Positions 33,139 to 46,400 of a stretch of DNA of 64,000 nucleotides are shown here, piece after piece. Both the position numbers and the translations under genes were made by a program. Positions within the stretch are counted from its first letter, which is position 1, and the number at the start of each line of letters is the position of its first letter. Under the pieces are notes generated by a model, which was given only the letters and a program-made list of their open reading frames with translations, made no database searches and was not told the DNA's origin. This DNA is from Mortierella alpina (Eukaryota; Mortierellomycota; Mortierellomycetes; Mortierellales; Mortierellaceae). The stretch lies in contig JANATF010000013.1 in the NCBI GenBank assembly GCA_029449245.1, positions 1,302,001-1,366,000 of the forward strand, written 5' to 3'.

Positions 33139-36100
33139 TATGTGTACCGCAGGTGAGGACGGTTCTTGCGGATCCAGCTCACCAACTCTCTCTCCATCTC
33201 ATCGTCTTCCTCCTTCCCCTCCCAGTCCGGATCATACTGCTCTCGATTCTTGACCCGAAGCAAACCGTACACAGCCTCCAGTTTGAGCCAATGCTCACAC
33301 ATCCATTGGATCTCGCCCAGTCCAATGCGGTGCTCCAACCCTCCGACCTTCAGCACCCTCATTTCCTTCATTCCGCACATGAGTTCAAGCCCCGTGCTAA
33401 GCGACAGTTCAAGACATTGTGTCTGGATCCCTGCAGCCATGCAATAGAGCCCTCCCCTCCATTGAGAGAGTGCCGGTAGCGCCGGAGGACGATCGTCACC
33501 AGGCACGTTCAACGCACCAAGGCAGAGCTCCTCCAGGGATGAGAGAGTGCCCAGCAAGAGACAAACCTCTCTCTGAAGTCGGTAGCCCTCCTTGATCTGC
33601 TCTGGATCAGGTCCTCCCACCTCCCGGTGTGCTGCGGCTGGCACTGTTGTTGTTGGTATTGGGAATGAGGCTGGAGCTGAGGATGAAGCATTGATCATGG
33701 TATCAGTAAAGTATGTATGTGTCTCCGGTAGTCGAGTGCGAGGCGGTGGGGCACGGTGGATGCCACCGATTTCCATTCGAAGGACCTTGAGCGTATGAGA
33801 GCAGGCCCAGGTCTTTTGAATGATGTCGCCACGACCATCGTTCCGGGCTAGGGGTCTGAGATCCACCACGAGGTGTTGCGCATCAAACTTGCCGTGGAGC
33901 ATCGCACTGCGTGGTCTAATGGGCCGTAGATGGATGAATTTCGGGGTGCACATGATGTCGAGTTCTTGAAGCTGCGTGAATGTCTCCAAGATGCGATTGA
34001 AGGAGATGGGGGATGGAGAGGTGTCTGTAGTGGACTGCGGTCCGAGTGTTATCGCTGTCATCGGCAGTTTACAATCGCGAATAGCAAGATGGGTGAGTGT
34101 CGGCCCGCAGAGCTGGAGGGCCTCGATGACACCGTCTTGTGTCGCTTGAAGATTTTCGAGCCTCAGTCTCTTGAGTCCCGTCCGCACCGTCATTGAAGAG
34201 GAGGAAGATGGGGAAGTGGAGGAGGATGGAGCACACCCTCTTAGGAATGCTGCTATGCATTGTGTCATATCATCGACTGGATGGCTTTGACTCGAGATGG
34301 CCAGATCCTCTATCTTGGGGCAGTACACGATCATCGGAGCCAGGTGGAGAACAGGAGCCGATTTCGTGCAGGAAAGGCTCAGAGACTGAAGATCGGGGCA
34401 GCGTTCCAGAAACTCGGGTTGGCTGCTCAACGCAAGATTGCCCTCCAGGTACAGGTGTTTAATCGCCGTCTTGGCCAGTTTCAGGGGCGTCTTGTTCCCG
34501 GTAGCACGACGCCTTTGTTCGGCCGTACGTTCATGCATTGGCTCCAAGAACCCTGCGATGGCGATCCGAAGCGTTTGAAGCTGCACCGGACACCTTTGCA
34601 GGAACCAATCAATCTCTGCCGTGAATGGGTCCACACAAGGCGAATCTTCTTGGTACCAATTTGAACTCATCAACTGACTGTTCACGACCGAGGCATCGTT
34701 CCTGTACATGGACAAGCAGCTCAGCCCTGGAAGGTGCTCCGCACTCGAGGTCAATAGTTCCGAAAGTGATCGATTGCGAAATGAGAACTTGTTGCTTGAA
34801 AAGACTCGAACGCAGTCGCCAGGAAGCCGTTTCAAAAATTGAATGAGGAGTTGCTCATCTTCTAGTCCGTCCTTGTCCCAGGAGGGATCAGAGCCGCAGG
34901 TATCGACTTCGACAAATCGATAGGAGTCGATAAAACGAGGAATAAGTTGATGGAACGTAGGAGGAGAAGGAGGTGGACTGTCGACACCCTCCTCTGCATG
35001 GTGTGGAGTCGAGGGTGTGGACAACAGCTGTGCACACTGCCGAAGGACTTTGTGAGATGTAATCCACCCTTGGATTTGTGATATCTTTGTAGTGTATAGC
35101 TCGATATACTCTTCCTATTGACGTTCAAACGTATGGATGTAAGCATTCAACTTTTACAGTGCGCAAAGCAAGGCTAAGAGACAAATGCCGCACCCTATAC
35201 CTTATTTTTGGAGCGTGTCTGTGCCAAAATTTCAAAGCCATCTGCTAGCTCCTTGAGCGCGCCCTCTGCTGGCGTTAGTGACAGCACCTGTAGCAGCTCC
35301 CGTCTAATCATCAGTGTCCACATCGGAAACTAATCCTTTGTAAGCGGTTGATAAGGAAACAGGAACCTCGCACCTGCTAATATCACGTATACTTACAACA
35401 GCTTCATCAACTCCTGAGGCAATTCAGTTGGTGCTCGTAATCGCCAATGGCCTCCTTCTTGACACTGTAGCTGCGGATGCCTGATCAACTTTTGAAGGAC
35501 ATGAAAGTTCTGCTCCTTGTCGTACAGCAGCACAATCTGTCGATGAAGTGCCAAGCTCAACTGTTGTTGCAATTGAAGCCATATCTGCGTTTGAAGCGGA
35601 TTCACCGTAAGCTCGGATCCTGCTTGAAAGTGCTCGTTGTTTTGCCGATGCTGTATCTCAATATAGAGCTGCCGTTGCGTTTCTCGTTGCATGTCCAAGC
35701 ACTCCACCCCAGGTGTCGCAGTGATCTGGTCGTGCTCAGCGTCTCCTTGGATGAGTTGCTGAATTTTTCGAAACGTGGGTTCGAAATTTGAAGCTGAAGT
35801 GGATGCGTCGTCCAAGTGTTGTTGATATATCTGTAGCGAGCTGACCTGAAGAGTCAGTATAATGATGGCGCGTTTCCGCAGGTTGATGTCAAGAGACTGC
35901 GTCAAAGTAGAATATGCAATAATTCTCAAGACGAACTGCAGTTCCTTGAACAGTAACGGAGGAGGTGGTGGGAAGGTTCCTGAAGGAGATCGGGATCGGG
36001 ACGGGTACATTTTGAGCCAACTCTGGGCGTCAAGTACATACTGCTCAGTCTCGAAGTGCTTATGACGAAGATATCGATGAAGCCTTTCACTGCATCCCTG

Positions 36101-36664
36101 CAACTGCTGTTGCATCAAGAAAGCGCTTGGGTCCTGAAGCCAGTCTCTGCGGTATCCTTCAGCTAGTCTCTGCCTCCTCGTGCACAGCTCTGGATCTCTA
36201 GGTTCGGCCGGCTCAAGGATGGAATCAAAGTCAAGGCCTTCTTGAAGTGATCTCAAACTCTGCTCTTGTTCAGTCACTGGATTTCCATTCCTGGACATGA
36301 TGCACTTGTGCGGAATCGACTCTGGCCAGGGAAACTCGAGAGTGTGAACTCGCAATCGCTGCAGACTTTCTCTGTCGATCCGAAGAAAAGGCTGCAAACT
36401 CTTGCAAGACTGCAGTCTGATTATTCGGATGTGTGCGCAATTTCTGGACAGAGCCTCCTGAACCTCGAGCGAGGTAGTGAACACCTGGTGTTGCTGCAGA
36501 GTCTTGATGGATACCGTGTGCCAAAGAACTGGCGTGAGGGCTTCAAAAAAGATCTTGCATACGCGAGTGCAGTGAACCAGGTCCTGTCGCAAAAGGCCAC
36601 GATAGATAAGGTCGACGAGCTCGGGTACGGTAAAGACCTTAAGGCAGGTTGAATCATGTGGCAT
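33138..36664 (-). CDS. F-box/LRR protein with long helical insert (1115 aa)
   Basis: Probable SCF ubiquitin-ligase adaptor. Exons 36664..35397, 35303..35201, 35114..33138; phases 2 and 0 agree. The F-box is at about residues 10-52 (FTVPELVDLIYRGLLRQDL, VLWHTV). A charged, Gln-rich helical region covers about 120-480, which is unusual between an F-box and its LRRs. From about 530 the protein is LRR-like (KHLYLEGNL, LKRLRLENL, LTHLAIRDC, LQELDIMC) and ends with LKVGGLEHRIGLGEIQWM, a C-terminal pattern of F-box/LRR proteins. Two long frames that would otherwise look like separate genes are joined by a short middle exon. The second frame has no good promoter-proximal ATG, which supports one gene. 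Confidence 0.7.
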
Positions 36665-37298
36665 GCTGCTGTGTCTACTTCAGAAGTATATGTGAAGGAG
36701 AGTGGAGGCTTGTAGTATGCAAGATGGGAAACGTGCGGGCGTGGCTCTATTTATACTACACTAACTGCTCAGCACTAGGAGAATTAAGGTTTGTGCAGCA
36801 AAGGCCAGTGCTGTCGACAATATTCATGACCCAGTTCCAACACCGAGACTTGAAAAACACCGCTATGCTACCGTTTCCAGCAGGATCAGACCAGATTTAG
36901 GCGTCTAGGTGAGTCGCGTCGTGTGGCCTGCAGCAGATATCAAGTCTGCTCAGTGAATAAAGGCACTCCATAACAATTGAGCAATTGAAATTGAAGAGAC
37001 GGTCAGGCGGAGGCGGTGGTTTAAGCGTAATGGTCGCTCTTTAATAAAGCGTCAAGATAGTCTGTGAGAGAGGGATGCACCCTGGAGCTCTCACGGTATC
37101 CCGATAATGCCTTCTATATTGGCGTCGTTCTCTGGCGATCCTATCTCTCCAACGACCCTCACATTAATCTCTAGGCGCCATGCAGAGCCACAGCAATTGT
37201 CCTTCATGCAAGAGTGCGAACTTTTATTCGGGTAATGGAGCTAAGCTATGGCTGCTTCGTATCTAGCGAGCGTGTCCTCTGTCCGTGCAAACAGACGA
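36665..37298. other. Intergenic, no gene
   Basis: 5' flank of the F-box/LRR gene and 3' flank of TGS1. A TATTTATACT stretch near 36748 could be the TATA region of the minus-strand gene (read on its strand as TATAAATA). Nothing else supported. Confidence 0.4.
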
Positions 37299-39171
<1,873 letters not shown>

Positions 39172-39396
39172 CTAGCAGAGTTGCCTTTTGTAATGCTGCG
39201 TGGGTGCTCGTGTAGGATGCGAAACGACTAAGGATGGCAGAGTCAAGAGGAAGTGTAAGCGCAGTGATCGATGGACCGACCAAAACTGATCCAGTTTTAG
39301 GTTTGTTGACGACCAAAGCAGCTTGGTGACTGTCTATCGTGTGAAGCAACGTTTATTTTCAGTTTGGGTCTGTCTGGGTGCGCGGCACACGAGCAC

Positions 39397-40269
39397 TCAG
39401 AGAAGGGCAAAAGTGTCCTGAGCCATGCCTTTGGACGCACCCATGACGACGCCACCTTGGCTCTTGCTCGACGATAGAATGCGGATGAGTTGGCCGACAC
39501 TTCCCTTCTTGATATACCGTGCCAGCTCATCTGAGTAGAAACTGATATACCTGCCCATGACCGAGTAGCACGATAGGGTCATGGATGCTGCCTGCCGATC
39601 AATGGTCGCGATGCCACTCTTTTCATCCCTGGACATTGTCAGACGAACATGCGCCATGCTGAACGTAACATTGTCCGATCCCATCTGCTTGTGCAAAGTG
39701 ATCAGGCTAAGCAGCCAACTCCTTTTAGAAGGATGATCAATCGTTCTTGGTAACAAGGCTTGGAAGCTACTCCTAATCCTGTCTGGATCTGCAAAGGTAG
39801 ATTCCAAACGATACTTTTCCTTGACCTGATCAAGAAACTGTCCCCTGTCGCCGTTCAGGTCCAGCGTGTACTGCCTGTCCTCTGTGCCAAGAAAGTAGAA
39901 GGCGGGGAAGCTGGAAGCCTTCTGTACAAAATCAAAGTACGCCTCCGGAGTGTCACTCTTGCCACCAGCCGGGAGAAAACTAGTCTCCTCGGCACAGTAG
40001 AGCAGAATCGAAGCGACAGCATCGGCGTGGTTCCTGTAGTCTCTGAACACACCCACTCCATCCGCATCGGGATCTGCTGTATTGACGCCTTCAAAGAGTA
40101 CCCCTGTCGCCATAGCGTCGTAGCGGTCTTGGGCTATCGCAAGCGTAGCTGTTGGTTGAATCGCATTAGTTTTCATCTTCATGAAACTTGCAGATGTAGA
40201 CAGGGACGAGAGTAGAACGTCACCATTACCATATCCGAGGCCAAGAAGCAAGTATCTGTGAATCCTCAT
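39397..40269 (-). CDS. Secreted protein, unrecognised family, copy 3 (263 aa)
   Basis: Exons 40269..40230 and 40148..39397; GTAATG...CAACAG intron, phase 1, at the same codon as copies 1 and 2. The signal peptide is MRIHRYLLLGLGYATLAIAQ. The body shows the family landmarks in weaker form: NTADPDADG, NHADAVASILL, SFPAFYFL, LDLNGDRGQFL, RSWLLSLITLHKQ, VRLTMSRDEKSGIATI, YSDELARYI. It diverges more from copies 1 and 2 than they do from each other, so the two loci split long ago. It faces away from copy 4 across 531 bp that must hold both promoters. No catalytic motif seen; function unknown. Confidence 0.8.
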   Translation of the reverse strand: MRIHRYLLLGLGYGNGDVLLSSLSTSASFMKMKTNAIQPTATLAIAQDRYDAMATGVLFEGVNTADPDADGVGVFRDYRNHADAVASILLYCAEETSFLPAGGKSDTPEAYFDFVQKASSFPAFYFLGTEDRQYTLDLNGDRGQFLDQVKEKYRLESTFADPDRIRSSFQALLPRTIDHPSKRSWLLSLITLHKQMGSDNVTFSMAHVRLTMSRDEKSGIATIDRQAASMTLSCYSVMGRYISFYSDELARYIKKGSVGQLIRILSSSKSQGGVVMGASKGMAQDTFALL

Positions 40270-40800
40270 AATTTTGTACTGTGGGAAAAGTAAGAAGCAC
40301 AAAACAAGTTTGACATGGTGTTATTTATGGCATTTCCCGCTTGTGTTCCCGGAACAAGGAAAGCGAAATCTGTCAACAATACATAAATCCCTCCTATTTT
40401 CCCAATGTGCATACTCTCTGATACTCATGCTAGCAGCGCTGCCGTCTACGATGTGCTTGAAAATGCAGTTTTTCTCGGTATAAGAAAAAAGACCAAGGAT
40501 TGAAAAAAATACATAAAAACGAGATACAGATGGAGACAGCGTTACAATGCCATCCATACGTCGTGTAATAAGACTGATAGTACTTCGAACCCTCGGCGGT
40601 CAGCAAAATGAAGCGTGCTGCTGTTGTATGTCTTTACTTGGATGATTGTTTGAGCGTAATCTCCTGTCCCGCATGCACGGACCACTCAACCTCATGTATA
40701 AAAACAACATACGACGCCAGAGCATTCCCACCATGATCTCCTTTCGCCTCCAACCTGCCTCCAACCTGCCTCTTTCACAAATTAAGCATTCAACCCTGCC
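40270..40800. promoter_or_regulatory. Divergent promoter region of secreted copies 3 and 4
   Basis: Contains TATAAAAA at 40697-40704, 97-104 bp before the copy-4 ATG, and a minus-strand CATAAATAA at 40321-40329 about 55 bp before the copy-3 ATG. Confidence 0.55.
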
Positions 40801-41698
40801 ATGCTTTTCACCAAGGCTTTCGTTATCCTCTGTTCAGGCAAGTCCATCAAACCCAAAGCACACGAACATTAAATAGCATGGCCTGCCTGTTGACCATCGT
40901 GAACCACCACGTCCTTTTGTAGCCACCTTGGCGACGGCTCGCCTGCTCCAGTACGATGGCATCATAACAGGTGCCCTCCTCCTCGGCGAAGACACCTCAG
41001 ACCCCAGCGCCAGCCCGCTTGAGGTCTATGGCAACCCCAACAACCATGCCGTCGCTGTTGCCTCGATAACAGTGCGTGCTGCGCATAAAGCTGCGCTCAA
41101 GCCATCAAGTGAAGCCGCCAATGAGGACACATACTCTGGCTTTAAGATCATGGTGTCGTCCTTCCCAGGCTACGAGTTCAACTTTGCAAAGTTCAAAGAC
41201 TTTACATTCAAGGGAAGATTTGACTTGAAGGAGCACGCGAGCGTCATTTACCAAGACTTTGCACGCAGCGATAGAAGCGAGGCGGACGAGGTTGCCTCTG
41301 CTCTCATCGATGTCGTAGGGGATCATCTCCAGGAGGATGAGGAGGAGAAACAAGGTCCCATCAAGAACCAAATCTTTGCAACAGTTGTTATACGGCAGCT
41401 CGACTTCACGATTCAGCTTGAAATCGTAGAGCTAAGTGTGCGCCGTGGCCAGAGGGACGACTATGCCGCAACGTTGGAGGTACGAAGTTTCCAGGTGATC
41501 ACGCCGGTCCTGACGGCTAGAGCAGAAGAACTTGCCAAAGACTTTCCAGTTGTTCCAGTGAAGGACTTCATCAAATATTTCACAACTACATCGTCCGAGA
41601 AACTGCGTCCGTGCATCGGGGAGGGGTTTCCATGGCCTTCAGCACTGAGAAAATCTCCTTCAGGCGCCCGTTCTCACACGCTCTACCCCAGAATGTAA
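40801..41698 (+). CDS. Secreted protein, unrecognised family, copy 4 (270 aa)
   Basis: Exons 40801..40837 and 40923..41698. The 37-base first exon and phase-1 position match copies 1 and 2, but the donor is GC (GCAAGT) instead of GT. The signal peptide is MLFTKAFVILCSATLATA. The body has DTSDPSASP, NNHAVAVASITV, SSFPGYEFNFAKF, FKGRFDLKEHA, FATVVIRQLDFTIQLEIVELSV, AATLEVRSFQV, ARAEELAKDF and the C-terminus HTLYPRM. AATAAA at 41723 is a plausible poly(A) signal. A broken tandem duplicate follows at 42496. Function unknown. Confidence 0.8.
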
Positions 41699-42495
41699 AG
41701 GTTTCTACACTGACGCGTATAGAATAAAGAAAGTACGGCACGAGCAGAATCTCACATTCTTAACTGAACGTATTCACACGCCTCGGACCCCTGAGAAGAC
41801 GCGATAACCCCTGAATTCTAGGTCATTGACGGGACAGCATATCCAGGCACCAAGCGACCATATAAGAGTGAAGGATAGGTCTAGAAGGGGTTACATGGAG
41901 AACCATGACATCCGACGAGGATGTTGCATTGATGGACTATCGGTCGCGACGCCATCATGAACCCATCGCCTGCACCAAACGTAGGCTACCCAAACTTTCC
42001 ACCAATGTGGCCTGTTAGTCGGAAACACAAACCTGTGTACTTTTTTTTCTTTGAGATCGGGCTTTTTCCCACAGAGAGGGGGAAATGTACATCGAACAAG
42101 ACTAATCTCGATGAGGTTTCTCATGATGGTAGTACGCGAGAGCCAAGTAGTACGCATGAGCCAAGGTCTTCGCTTCCTACAAATCGCAAAACCACATAGA
42201 CTATTTCTATCAACAAAATAGTTGTTTTGTTTTGTTTGCCGTTCCTTTCTTTCCTACTTGGCCAAAACCAACTTCTTTTGATATCATGAATTTTCGCAAT
42301 GCTTTCTTGAAATTTCCCAATGCTTTTCTTGCGATCCACAACCTTAGTACGCGTGTTCTTGTTCCGTGCCTCTCCCCCTGTCGACACAACCCTGTTCCAA
42401 ATATAAAAACGCCAGTGCGTCCGCGCAACGAAACATCCTCACCCACTCAACTATCTATTGCCTTCACGAAAAAAAAATCCAAATACCAAGATTAG
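41699..42495. other. Intergenic between copy 4 and its broken duplicate
   Basis: Carries a block (about 41796-41839) repeated with five differences at 43162-43205 after the broken copy, showing that gene plus 3' flank was duplicated. A TATA box (TATAAAAA, 42402-42409) in a context similar to that of copy 4 is retained before the broken copy. Confidence 0.6.
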
Positions 42496-43049
42496 GTGGC
42501 CTCCTTCCCAGGCTTTAAGTTGACCTTGGAACGCTCAAAAAACCTGACGTTTGGTGGACACTATGAGCTGGAGGATGAGGTCGCCAATATTTGTGACAGC
42601 TATACTTCCGGTGGTGGAGAATACAGTGTCGCTGCTTTCTTAAGTGCTGCCGTAGGGGACCGTCTTAAGAAGGATCCTTCCAAGAACTGGGCTTTCACGA
42701 CAGTCGTCATCCATCAGCTCGAGGAGGGCAGTGTCCAACTCGAGGTGGTTGAACTCAGCGTGAGCCCTGATTTTGTGTTAATGGAAAGTATGCGCCATCG
42801 ACAGGGCGATCATGCCGCGACCCTGAAGGTGTCGTTCTACAGGGTTCTCAATGATTTCCTTCAACGAAATGCACAGCACTTGGCGGACAAGATCGCTATT
42901 GCCTTGATCTTGGACCTCCTCACGTTTTTCTTCACGCGACTTCTTCCAAGGTCAGTCTTGAAGCGTGGATGGAAGTTGAGCAGAACCAGAACTCTGGGCA
43001 GCAGACCGCCTTCACGCGCCGTCCTCATGTGCTCTACCCCAGAATGTAG
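42496..43049 (+). pseudogene. Secreted protein family, copy 5, truncated and frameshifted
   Basis: Homology to copy 4 begins at codon level with VASFPGFKLTLERSKNLTFGGHYEL, so the signal peptide and about the first 75 residues are missing. No in-frame ATG precedes this. A one-base deletion near 42940, judged against copy 4, throws the frame. The other frame then reads on to HVLYPRM and TAG 43047-43049, matching the copy-4 C-terminus. Promoter-like sequence with a TATA box at 42402 remains upstream. Two independent lesions make this a clear pseudogene, though the middle is still well conserved (QLEEGSVQLEVVELSV), so loss looks fairly recent. Confidence 0.8.
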
Positions 43050-43486
43050 AAAATTGTTTTTTACACAGGAGCACTGTATGGACTAAAGACCTCTGAGCAG
43101 ATCTCACCATACATCTCAACCTGAAAGTGACACGCTTTTCGGTCCTCTGACGCTGAACAAGAAGACGCGATAACCCCTGGATTCCAGGTTCTTGATGGGA
43201 CAGCAGACTGACCCATCAGAACATCTCTCAATATAAGTTGCAAACACGACACCTTTTCAACTCAACTGCACAAACCAGTCAGTAGAATGCCCAATTTTCA
43301 AACTTTTTTATAGGGGGATAGGTCATGGTTCGACAAGGAGTAGGGTAGCGGATGGAGTAGAGTAAAGGAAAGTCAACTAGAGCAATAGGTTTTGATAAGT
43401 AAGGAAAGGAAGGGAAGGGATAGAGCAGTTGTGGAGATGATAAATATTATAGAAATGTTTCATGAGACGCCTAACGCCTGCGCCTC
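43050..43486. other. Intergenic, duplicated 3' flank
   Basis: Contains the second copy of the duplicated block (43162-43205). No gene seen. Confidence 0.5.
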
Positions 43487-46400
43487 CTACTTCCCAAGCG
43501 TGCCTCCTCTAACAGCAGAAGACGGCACATGGAATTCGTCACTCAAAAGCACGATCCCATCGTCGTTCAAATCATCCGCGCTTTGCGATGACTGCTGCTG
43601 CGTCTGCAGTGGAGCGTTACTGCTAACACCGGCACTCAACGTTCCACTGCTGCTGCCCTGTCCACTGAAATCAGAGATCTGAGAGTATCGATCTCCAGGC
43701 ATCAACGAGGCTGTAGCAGGTGGCGGCAAGGGGTATGACGCTCCTGCTTGTGACATCTGGTCTGGTGGAGGAGGTGGCGTTTGCGATGGATAATATGGCT
43801 GCTGTGATTGTAGTGGAGGCTGCTGTTGCTGTTGCTGTTGTTGTTGGATATTATCGGGGAGCATTAAAGTGGGCGGTGAAGGACGATGCATTGGTCCAGA
43901 GAATGAGGATGGGGGCCGTGGTCTAGGTCCTGGCCCAAATCCGAGCCCCGGTTGGCCCATAAAGCCTTGCTGTGATGGAGGCATTGGCCTCGACATGGGA
44001 TGCACTGGCCCGCTCTGGCTTCCAGGAGGTCCTGCCATAGGATGCATGGGCCGCGGTGAACCCATCGGTCGGAACACCGGTACCACACCACCATGGATAG
44101 AATGGCGTGCCTCCAAACCCATAGCCCCCGCAGGAGCAAGAGTGGGCTGGAGTCCTGATGGGCCTCCTGCGGTAGGCATATAGGACATCCTGATTGATCC
44201 TGATGAGGCGAGGGGTCCCATCTCAAAGGCCTGCGGCTTTCCATCAGGCCCCATCCCCCTTGAACCTGGTCCCATTGAGCCTAGTGGCGGATGAGAGACC
44301 ATATGATGAGGTCGAGGGCGCGGTGGTCGACCCATGCTGCCCATTGCCAGCGATTGCCTGTGCTGAAGTTGCTGCTGCTGATGCTGTTGTGACAATCCGA
44401 GGTTGGGTGTCGACTGGGGCATGGGGTGATTCGTGAGCTGTCGCTGGCCAGTCGGTGTCCCTGCGCGCAAAGAGCCAGAGCTCCCGTTTAGAGTAGATCC
44501 CAAACTATGTGTGGATCCTCCCGCTGCCGCCCCCATGAATGGTCCTGATCGAAGCGTAGAGTTATTACTGCCCAGGTTCGCGTTTGACGTTGATTTCTTG
44601 GGTCCTTTGCGCTTGTCCATGGTGCTGGCTGCGGGAGGTGGCAAATCGTTTATGCCACGATCTGCAGAGTGACGCTTTTGAATCCTGTATCCTAGCGCCT
44701 TCAGTCTCTCTTTTTCCCACTCCTCCCATTTACGCATAATGATCGATCCGCTTTCGAACACGCCCTCTGCATCTCCATGGTCCTGTCCAGATTTCCGCCT
44801 TTGGTTAGCGACCTTTCGAGTCTCGCCCCAACTGAAGTCGTCAAAGTGCCAGAATGCATACAGGGGAAGGATAAAGTTCCAAATGGGTAGGGAGATCAGG
44901 TATACTAACAAAGCATGAGATGTTTGGTTATTGGATGCATGCCGTGGGCAACAGCAAAAACGATGACTCATAGCAAAGAGTCCTTACTCAACATCCAGAG
45001 AACATAGATCCATTTGCGTGTGGTCAAGACAATGAGAACCGCTGGCAAGCCGATGATGACGATAATAAGGATCAGCGGAAGAAGAGCCAACGTCTGACTG
45101 ATGATTGCATAGATGATCATTCCAAGACCGAACACTATGCGATTGACGAAGGAGAACGTTAGGCGTTAGGCACACATTTTCAAAGTTCGTTTGCAATCGC
45201 TCTGACAGCTGTAAACTTTTGAAACTCACAGATCGCGGCAGGAAGGACAATGGTTCCAATGAGCTCAAGTAGCACGACGAATTGCATACTGAGAAAAGCA
45301 ATTCCACAGAGATCGGTGACCAGCACCAATTCCAGCAAGTTGTGAATGGTTGAATTGATCCAGCGACGACGTTGACTGAGTAACACGCTGAAGGTGTCCG
45401 GCACCACCGTCTTACACTGAGCTTGGGGTACAAAGACCATCTGGCGCTTTGGGAACGTCCTAAGCATGAGTGTAGTGAGGTATCGATCCTCGCCCAGCAA
45501 AAGCAGATTCTTTTGGTGTAGAGTCGAGACGATGTTCTGGTTGTATTCCTGAATGACCTCTGGGTTGGCGAGAATAGGCACCCAGGAATCGTTCTTGGGT
45601 GCTTTGATCCTGTACATGCAGAAGCATCCTGGAAGACATGTCACTCCTCCAAAGACACTCTCAAAGGCTTTTCCGAGATGATGGGAGATGAAGTACTCAA
45701 ACACCTGGATCGCGGTGACCCAAGAAGTCGTCTTATTGGCAATCTTGGTCTCGCCACACAATCCCATGATCGTGTGGTCATTCTGCATAGCGGTCACCAT
45801 GTAACTGAGCGAGTCGCCCTTGACCATAGTATCAGCATCAACCATCAGACACAGCTCGAACCGGTCCGGCCAGACGTTCATGAGCAAATGTATCTTGTGG
45901 AACAATTCAAAGTCCAGTTCAGTGAAGCGGTCAGCAAACAGGACGCGCTGGAAGAAGGACATCAAAATGAGCTGAGAGTCACGCTTTCCACGGTTTCCTG
46001 GTTTAGTTGCGTCCTTTTCCAATGGGTTGCCGCACTTGACGATGACCACTGTGGGGAGCCGCTTCTTTTTGTAGATGTAGTGCCCAGCATACTACGCAAA
46101 AAAAAAAAAAAAAAAAAAAAAAAAGACGTTCAAAATGTTGGTAAATGAGCGATAGCGTCAAGGTGAAATCAAATGTTTTGATAGGCACTGGGGTACTTAC
46201 AACTTTCGCCATATTATGTTGCTTCTCGCCATCAGCAATGGCCAAGTAGCTCGATGCCTTTGGAGATTCGTTTCCAGGCGCCAGCTCGAGCATGTTGACA
46301 ACTATATCAGGGGTCGTCATCTTGTTGCCGTGTCCGCGCACTATGCCGTCGCAAATGACTACAAGAAGCTTATGTCGAGAGGAATAGCTCGTGTTGGCAA

